From JBNJGB01 sp051747385 (lineage in GTDB: Bacteria > Myxococcota_A > UBA9042 > PHBI01 > JACKFB01), in contig JBNJGB010000005.1 in NCBI GenBank assembly GCA_051747385.1, forward strand, positions 1 to 64,000: a stretch of 64,000 bases of DNA. The letters run 5' to 3'. Positions 59,546-64,000 of this stretch are shown here, in pieces. The number at the start of each line of letters is the position of its first letter. Positions within the stretch are counted from its first letter, which is position 1. Under the pieces are notes generated by a model. It ran no database searches, was not told the origin of the DNA, and worked only from the letters and a program-made list of their open reading frames with translations. A program made the translations under genes and the position numbers.

Positions 59546-60747
59546 GAGCGGAACAGGTCCAGGGGCAGCGGAGGCTGGGCGCCGTCGTCCTCCTCCTCGG
59601 CCGACGCCGGCGCGGACGACGGTGCTACTGTGGGAGTTTCATCCGCAGGCGGGGTAGCCGGCGCTACTGCAGGAGACTCATCCGCCGGCGGGGACGACGG
59701 CGCCACTGCAGGGGGTTCGGACGCAGGCGCCCCGGTGGCCTGGCCGCCCGGGAGGTCCGTGGGCAGGGGCTGCAGGTCCCGGCCGTGGTAGACGTTCCAC
59801 AGGGGGCGGCCCATGCTCCAGACGCGCTCGGTCCAGGGGCCGCCGGCCGCGGAGAGCTTCGTGTGGAGGACGTTCACCTTGCTGTCCAGGTCGTCCACGT
59901 AGTGCAGGACGATGGCCTCGGGCGTCTGGGGGAGCTGGGGGCTTCCGAACTCCTGCTTGCCGTGGTGCCCGACCACGAGGTGCCGGAGTCGGAGTCGCGT
60001 CTCCGGCGGGAAGCCGTCGATGGAGTCGCAGACGCGGCCCACCAGCTCCGTGCCCATCACCAGGTGGCCCACCATCCGGCCCTCGTCGGTGTAGCCGAAG
60101 GCGCCGTCGTAGGTGAGCTCCCAGATCTTGGCGAGGTCGTGGAGGATGCCGCCGGCGACGAGCAGGGAGCGGTCCAGCAGGTCCGGGTAGTACCGCGCGT
60201 AGTGCGCGGCCACACCGTCCAGCACGCGGCAGACGCTCAGGACGTGCTCCAGCAGGCCGCCCACCCAGGCGTGGTGGATGTGCATGGCCGCGGGCGCGCG
60301 CCGGAGCCGCGAGGCCACCTCCGGATCGTCCAGCAGATGGTCCAGGAAGCGCCGGACCCACGGGTCCTCGAGCGAGGAGACCAGGTCGCGCAGGGCCTCC
60401 CACATGACCTCGGGATCGAAGCGGCTCGTCGGCAGGAACGCCGCCGGATCCGCCTGACCCGCCGGGACGACGCGGGCCCGCTCGACCACGATCTGGGTCT
60501 CCGAGCGGTACGTCTGCACCTGCCCGGCGACCCGGACGATGGCGCCCTCCTCCAGGATCTCCTCCAGGGCGTCGACGCGATCCCACACGCGCCCCGGCAC
60601 CTGGCCGGAGGCGTCGCCCATCTCCAGGTGGAGATAGGCCTGTCCGTGGCGCGTCGTCGCGCGGCGCGCGCGATGGATAAGGTACGTGCTGTCGACGGGG
60701 CGGCCGGGCTCCAGCTCGGCCACCGGGACGCGTGGAAGATCGTTCAT
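59542..60747 (-). CDS. OB-fold/HD-domain 3'-5' exoribonuclease, YhaM-like
   Basis: The 401-residue product has an OB-fold nucleic-acid-binding domain (about 1-100; HLEMGDASGQVPGRVWD) and an HD hydrolase domain (about 150-300) with HHAWVGGLLEHVLSV, ILHDLAKIWEL and VVGHHGKQEFGS, as in Bacillus YhaM. A Pro/Ala-rich tail (about 345-390) consists of repeated PPADE-TVAPSS-like units. It should degrade RNA and perhaps DNA from the 3' end using metal ions. It starts at ATG 60747 and is overlapped by lnt (GTGA). Confidence 0.88.
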   Translation of the reverse strand: MNDLPRVPVAELEPGRPVDSTYLIHRARRATTRHGQAYLHLEMGDASGQVPGRVWDRVDALEEILEEGAIVRVAGQVQTYRSETQIVVERARVVPAGQADPAAFLPTSRFDPEVMWEALRDLVSSLEDPWVRRFLDHLLDDPEVASRLRRAPAAMHIHHAWVGGLLEHVLSVCRVLDGVAAHYARYYPDLLDRSLLVAGGILHDLAKIWELTYDGAFGYTDEGRMVGHLVMGTELVGRVCDSIDGFPPETRLRLRHLVVGHHGKQEFGSPQLPQTPEAIVLHYVDDLDSKVNVLHTKLSAAGGPWTERVWSMGRPLWNVYHGRDLQPLPTDLPGGQATGAPASEPPAVAPSSPPADESPAVAPATPPADETPTVAPSSAPASAEEEDDGAQPPLPLDLFRS

Positions 60748-60914
60748 GGACTGCAGCCTCCTCGGATGCCCCCATGTAGCAGATGAGGCGGGGGATGACA
60801 TCGGGGCGGCCCTGCACACGACATGCGCCGGCCGCCGCTCCACCTCCCTCGTGATCGTTGCGGCGCCGATCGTTGCGCAGCGATCCGGAGGAGCGGCGGA
60901 GCCGGAGGCGGCAC

Positions 60915-61083
60915 CAGGGCGGTCGCAAAGTCGACCGCCCTCCCTTGCCCTTGCCCTTGCCCTTGCCCTTGCCCTTGCCTGCTCCCAGACGCGCAAAACC
61001 GATCGTTTCCGAGCGGGTGCTATCCGGCGCCGGGCGCCGTACCGCCGCGCGGCCCACGATTCTCCGACCTTGCGATTGCCCTG
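60915..61083 (+). mobile_element. MITE-like element, copy D (169 bp)
   Basis: This sits within the 433-nt divergent gap 60748-61180, upstream of pgk. The left end is CAGGGCGGTCGCAAAGTCG. The reversed right end is CAGGGCAATCGCAAGGTCG. It is flanked by a perfect 10-bp duplication gaggcggcac (60905-60914 and 61084-61093). It has the longest hexamer tract of the four copies (about six CCCTTG units). Confidence 0.92.
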
Positions 61084-61180
61084 GAGGCGGCACCCGGGAG
61101 CCTTGACCGTGCGCGACGGGGTGGGCTACGCCAGGAGTTGTTCCCACGCCATCCTCCCCCCCGGCCCCCAGGAGCCGCCG

Positions 61181-62395
61181 TTGAACACCCGGATCCGCTC
61201 GATCGAGGAGATGGACCTCGAGGGCCGGCGCACGTTCGTCCGCGTGGACTTCAACGTCCCGCTCGGCGGCGACGGCCAGATCACCGACGACACGCGCATC
61301 CAGGCGGCGCTCCCGACCATCGAGCACGCCCGCTCCAAGGGGGCGCGCGTCATCCTCGCCAGCCACCTGGGCCGCCCGAAGGGCAAGCGCGTCCCGGAGA
61401 TGAGCCTCGCTCCCGTCGGCGACCGCCTGGCGGAGCTGTTGGACGCGGACGTCCTCCTGCCGGACGACTGCATCGGCGACGGCCCGCGCAAGCTGGTGAC
61501 CGACCTGCGCGAGGGCCAGGTCGTCCTCCTGGAGAACCTCCGGTTCCACGAGGGCGAGAAGGCCAACGACAAGGAGTTCGCCCGCCAGCTCGCGGCCATG
61601 TGCGACTGCTACGTGAACGACGCGTTCGGGGCGGCGCACCGGGCCCACGCCTCCGTCGACGCCCTGCCCCGCATGGTCCAGGACCGCGGCGCCGGGCTCC
61701 TCGTGCAGAAGGAGCTCCGCTACCTGGGCCGCCTCCTGGAGGCCCCGGAGCACCCCTTCCTGGCCGTGCTCGGCGGGGCCAAGGTGAGCGACAAGATCGG
61801 CGTCGTGGACAACCTCCTGACGCGGGTCGACAAGATCCTCATCGGGGGCGCCATGGCGTACACCTTCCTCGCCGCGAAGGGGACGCACCTCGGGAAGTCC
61901 CGGGTGGAGGAGGACAAGGTCCGCCAGGCCCGCAAGACCCTGATGAAGGCCGACAACCGCAAGGTCGACATCGTCCTGCCGCGGGACCACGTCGTCGTCA
62001 CCGAGGTCCGGGAGGACGCCGCGTCCCGCATCCACGGCAACGCCGACTTCCCGGAGGACGGCATCGCCGTGGACATCGGGCCGGAGACGCGCCTCCTGTA
62101 CGAGCGCTTCATCGGCGGCGCCCGCACCGTGTTCTGGAACGGCCCCATGGGCATCTTCGAGATGCAGCCCTTCGCCGCCGGCACGGAGGCCGTCGCCCAC
62201 GCCATCGCCCACGCGGGCGCCACCAGCGTGGTGGGGGGCGGCGACAGCGTCGCGGCCCTGCGGAAGAGCGGCTTCACGCCCTTCATCGATCACGTCAGCA
62301 CCGGCGGCGGAGCCTCCCTCGAGCTGCTCGAGGGCAAGGATCTGCCGGGTGTGGAGGCGCTCCGAGTCCCGGACACGCGAGGAGAGGAAGCATGA
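61181..62395 (+). CDS. pgk: Phosphoglycerate kinase
   Basis: The 404-residue product makes ATP from 1,3-bisphosphoglycerate. Family motifs include RVDFNVPLGGDGQI near the start, ILASHLGRPKG, LENLRFHEGEKAND, LGGAKVSDKIGV and the C-terminal GGGDSVAALRKSG. The start is TTG 61181 after caggag, because no ATG precedes the conserved N-terminus (NTRIRSIEEMDLEGRRTFVR). The stop overlaps tpiA (ATGA). It is the first gene of the pgk-tpiA-secG run. Confidence 0.97.
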   Translation: MNTRIRSIEEMDLEGRRTFVRVDFNVPLGGDGQITDDTRIQAALPTIEHARSKGARVILASHLGRPKGKRVPEMSLAPVGDRLAELLDADVLLPDDCIGDGPRKLVTDLREGQVVLLENLRFHEGEKANDKEFARQLAAMCDCYVNDAFGAAHRAHASVDALPRMVQDRGAGLLVQKELRYLGRLLEAPEHPFLAVLGGAKVSDKIGVVDNLLTRVDKILIGGAMAYTFLAAKGTHLGKSRVEEDKVRQARKTLMKADNRKVDIVLPRDHVVVTEVREDAASRIHGNADFPEDGIAVDIGPETRLLYERFIGGARTVFWNGPMGIFEMQPFAAGTEAVAHAIAHAGATSVVGGGDSVAALRKSGFTPFIDHVSTGGGASLELLEGKDLPGVEALRVPDTRGEEA

Positions 62396-63171
62396 GCGAC
62401 CATGGCCGCCGCCCGGTGATCGCCGGCAACTGGAAGATGAACACCACCCTGGACGAGGCGACCGACCTCGCCTCCGCGGTGGCGGAGCGGAGCAAGGGCG
62501 TGCGACAGGCGGAGGTCCTGGTGATCCCGCCCGCCTGCTTCCTGGAGCAGGTGGCCGAGGCGGTCACGGGCTCCCCGGTCTCCGTCGGCGCCCAGAACAT
62601 GCACCCGGAGCCGGGGGGCGCCTACACGGGCGAGATCGCCGGCCCGATGCTGGAGAGCATGGGCGTGAGCCACGTCCTCTGCGGCCACTCGGAGCGCCGC
62701 CAGCTCTTCGGCGAGAGCCCGGAGTGGGTGGGCCGGAAGGTCGCCGCGGCCCACCGGCACGGCCTCACCCCGATCCTCTGCGTGGGAGAGACGCTGGAGG
62801 AGCGCCAGGACGATCGCACCGAGGCCGTCGTCGTCGAGCAGATCGATCGGGGTCTGGCCCAGCTCACGGCCGCGCAGGTGTCCCACACGATCGTGGCCTA
62901 CGAGCCCGTCTGGGCGATCGGCACCGGCCACACCGCCACGCCCGAGCAGGCCCAGGAGGTCCACGCGTCCATCCGGAGGCGCCTCGGCGACCGCTTCGGG
63001 CAGGACGTGGCACGGACCGTCCGCATCCAGTACGGCGGCAGCGTCAAGCCCCAGAACGCCGAGTCGCTCCTCGCGCAGCCCGACATCGACGGGGCCCTGG
63101 TGGGCGGCGCCAGCCTGAAGGCCGACTCCTTCACCCAGATCGTCGAGGCCGCGATCCGCGTTCTTGGTTGA
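62392..63171 (+). CDS. tpiA: Triosephosphate isomerase
   Basis: The 259-residue product has the family N-terminus AGNWKMN with the catalytic lysine, the catalytic histidine in GHSERR, and the glutamate in AYEPVWAIGTG. It interconverts dihydroxyacetone phosphate and glyceraldehyde 3-phosphate. The ATG at 62392 overlaps the pgk stop. Length is normal. Confidence 0.97.
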   Translation: MSDHGRRPVIAGNWKMNTTLDEATDLASAVAERSKGVRQAEVLVIPPACFLEQVAEAVTGSPVSVGAQNMHPEPGGAYTGEIAGPMLESMGVSHVLCGHSERRQLFGESPEWVGRKVAAAHRHGLTPILCVGETLEERQDDRTEAVVVEQIDRGLAQLTAAQVSHTIVAYEPVWAIGTGHTATPEQAQEVHASIRRRLGDRFGQDVARTVRIQYGGSVKPQNAESLLAQPDIDGALVGGASLKADSFTQIVEAAIRVLG

Positions 63172-63227
63172 CCGCGCTTCGCCGGGTCTGGTAGACGGTC
63201 GCGCCTTCCGTAAGGAGAGCGGTCGAT

Positions 63228-63650
63228 ATGCAGTTCGTCCTCATCCTGCTTTTCGTCATCGTCTGCGTACTTCTCTGCCTGGTGATCCTGCTCCAGCCCG
63301 GTAAGGGCTCCGGAATGGGCGCCATCGGCGGAGGCGGCGGGGGCGGCGGCACGGTCTTCGGCGCCCGCGGCGCCGTCGGATTCCTGGGCAAGCTCACCGG
63401 GTGGCTCGCGGCGGCCTTCATGGTCCTGTCGCTGTTCCTGGCGCGGGCGAGCATCACGGAGTCCGCGGTGGACCCGAGCGCCGTCGGCGGCGCCGCGCCC
63501 ACGGAGGCGCCGGCCGGTGCCGGTGGCGAGGCGGGCGAGGAAGCCCCGGCCGAAGGCGAGCAGCAGGCTCCCGCCGAGGGTGCCGGCGAGGCCCCCGCCG
63601 AGGGCGCGGAGGGCGGCGACGAGACCGCCCCGGCCGAGGAGAGCGAGTAG
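63228..63650 (+). CDS. secG: SecG translocase subunit with long acidic tail
   Basis: The 140-residue product has two transmembrane helices (about 1-22 and 51-70). SecG-type GKGSGMGAIGGG between them is the cytoplasmic loop. SecG stimulates protein export through SecYEG. The tail after residue 75 is an Ala/Glu/Gly-rich sequence (EEAPAEGEQQAPAEGAGEAP) of about 65 residues, longer than in E. coli SecG (110 aa). secG commonly follows tpiA. The ATG has the ribosome site aaggag. Confidence 0.93.
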   Translation: MQFVLILLFVIVCVLLCLVILLQPGKGSGMGAIGGGGGGGGTVFGARGAVGFLGKLTGWLAAAFMVLSLFLARASITESAVDPSAVGGAAPTEAPAGAGGEAGEEAPAEGEQQAPAEGAGEAPAEGAEGGDETAPAEESE

Positions 63651-63710
63651 GCTCTTGACCGCCGCTGCGCCGGGTGTTACCCACCTTTCGGCGTGCGCGG
63701 CACCGCGTAT

Positions 63711-63800
63711 GCGAGAGTGGCGGAATTGGTAGACGCGCTAGGTTGAGGGCCTAGTGAGCAGTTATTGCTCGTGGGGGTTCAAGTCCCCCCTCTCGCACCA
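63711..63800 (+). tRNA. tRNA-Leu (anticodon GAG)
   Basis: The acceptor arms gcgagag/ctctcgc, a D-arm with aattggtaga, an anticodon loop ttGAGgg (anticodon 63745-63747) closed by ctagg/cctag, a long variable arm (tgagcagttattgctcg), the T-arm ggttcaagtccc and an encoded CCA identify tRNA-Leu(GAG). It reads CUC and CUU codons. The CCA end is at 63798-63800. Confidence 0.97.
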
Positions 63801-63826
63801 CCCTGTCCTTCCTCCGCAGCAGGCCC

Positions 63827-64000
63827 ATGGACGCACGACGCTCGACAGCCGTGCTCGGCCTGGCGCTCGTCGTCGTCGCGACGGTCGGCTGCGAAGGCCC
63901 CGCGGACGTGGTGACCTCGGCGGCCGAGGCCGCACGCGGAGGCGACCACGAGGCCTACGCGGCGTGCTTCACGCCCCGCTCCCGGCCGATCCTGCGCGCG
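63827..64000 (+). CDS. Lipoprotein (partial, 3' end outside window)
   Basis: Fifty-eight codons are visible. The product starts with a signal peptide and a lipobox (TVGC, C22), then a short helical region (VVTSAAEAARGGDHEAYAAC). It runs off the window. The family cannot be identified from this part. Confidence 0.7.
   Translation, partial: MDARRSTAVLGLALVVVATVGCEGPADVVTSAAEAARGGDHEAYAACFTPRSRPILRA

Overview
The window is very GC-rich, and its genes have a strongly G/C-biased third codon position. It looks like a chromosomal segment from a Myxococcota/Bradymonadota-type delta-proteobacterial lineage. The reasons are the many lipoproteins with Gly- or Asp-rich linkers after the lipobox cysteine, Cys-rich 'DxDCDG' repeat proteins, a PEGA/TPR/Ser-Thr kinase cluster, a PrkA-DUF444-SpoVR operon, and gram-negative envelope genes (lnt, lpoB-like). 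This is an inference from gene content; no rRNA is present to confirm it.

Layout. 1-10.1 kb: a partial secreted repeat protein (minus), a typical 2-Cys peroxiredoxin, a Cys-rich lipoprotein, an ADP-forming acyl-CoA synthetase and two large surface lipoproteins. 10.4-17.2 kb: a SWIM protein/SNF2 helicase pair, a small beta-barrel protein with a gamma-carbonic-anhydrase-like protein, and a PEGA-domain protein. 17.2-23.7 kb: a metallo-beta-lactamase-fold hydrolase, hpt and a uracil phosphoribosyltransferase, lying between two inverted copies of a 33-35 bp repeat, then a three-gene ABC exporter operon whose permease carries a 24-cysteine insertion. 24-28.6 kb: a Cys/Met-metabolism PLP enzyme, a PilZ protein, an AmrS-type radical SAM enzyme and pgi. 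28.9-37.5 kb: an LpoB-like/TPR lipoprotein pair, a gluzincin metalloprotease with its propeptide on a separate gene, a 916-residue lipoprotein, a thioredoxin-like protein and a beta-barrel protein. 37.8-43.6 kb: prkA, DUF444, spoVR and a glycosyltransferase. 43.7-48.9 kb: a response-regulator/metallo-beta-lactamase fusion, a three-gene cluster resembling HxsC/HxsD/HxsB (His-Xaa-Ser radical SAM maturation), and an FNR-like regulator. 48.9-57.97 kb: a redoxin lipoprotein, a TPR/PEGA/Ser-Thr kinase operon, a histidine kinase/65-aa protein/NtrC-type regulator operon, and an ECF sigma/anti-sigma pair. 58-64 kb: lnt, a YhaM-like OB-HD protein, pgk-tpiA-secG, tRNA-Leu(GAG) and the start of another lipoprotein gene.

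The clearest apparently undescribed element is a family of four non-coding 157-169 bp sequences (3953-4109, 23823-23985, 28649-28807, 60915-61083). They have about 19-bp terminal inverted repeats, a hairpin at the left end, a variable hexanucleotide tract and 10-12 bp target duplications, two of them perfect 10-mers. They look like MITEs inserted next to gene starts. Other leads are the Hxs-like radical SAM operon. It is preceded by a GTGAT-N4-ATCAC palindrome at the -41.5 spacing expected of an FNR class II promoter, and a four-cysteine FNR-like regulator lies at its far end. Also notable are the split protease/propeptide gene pair, the REC-MBL fusion, the cysteine-rich ABC permease and at least three further intergenic repeat families.

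Most genes sit in tight operons with 1-4 nt stop/start overlaps (ATGA or GTGA), and several starts are GTG or TTG. All domain calls come from reading motifs; no database search was run.
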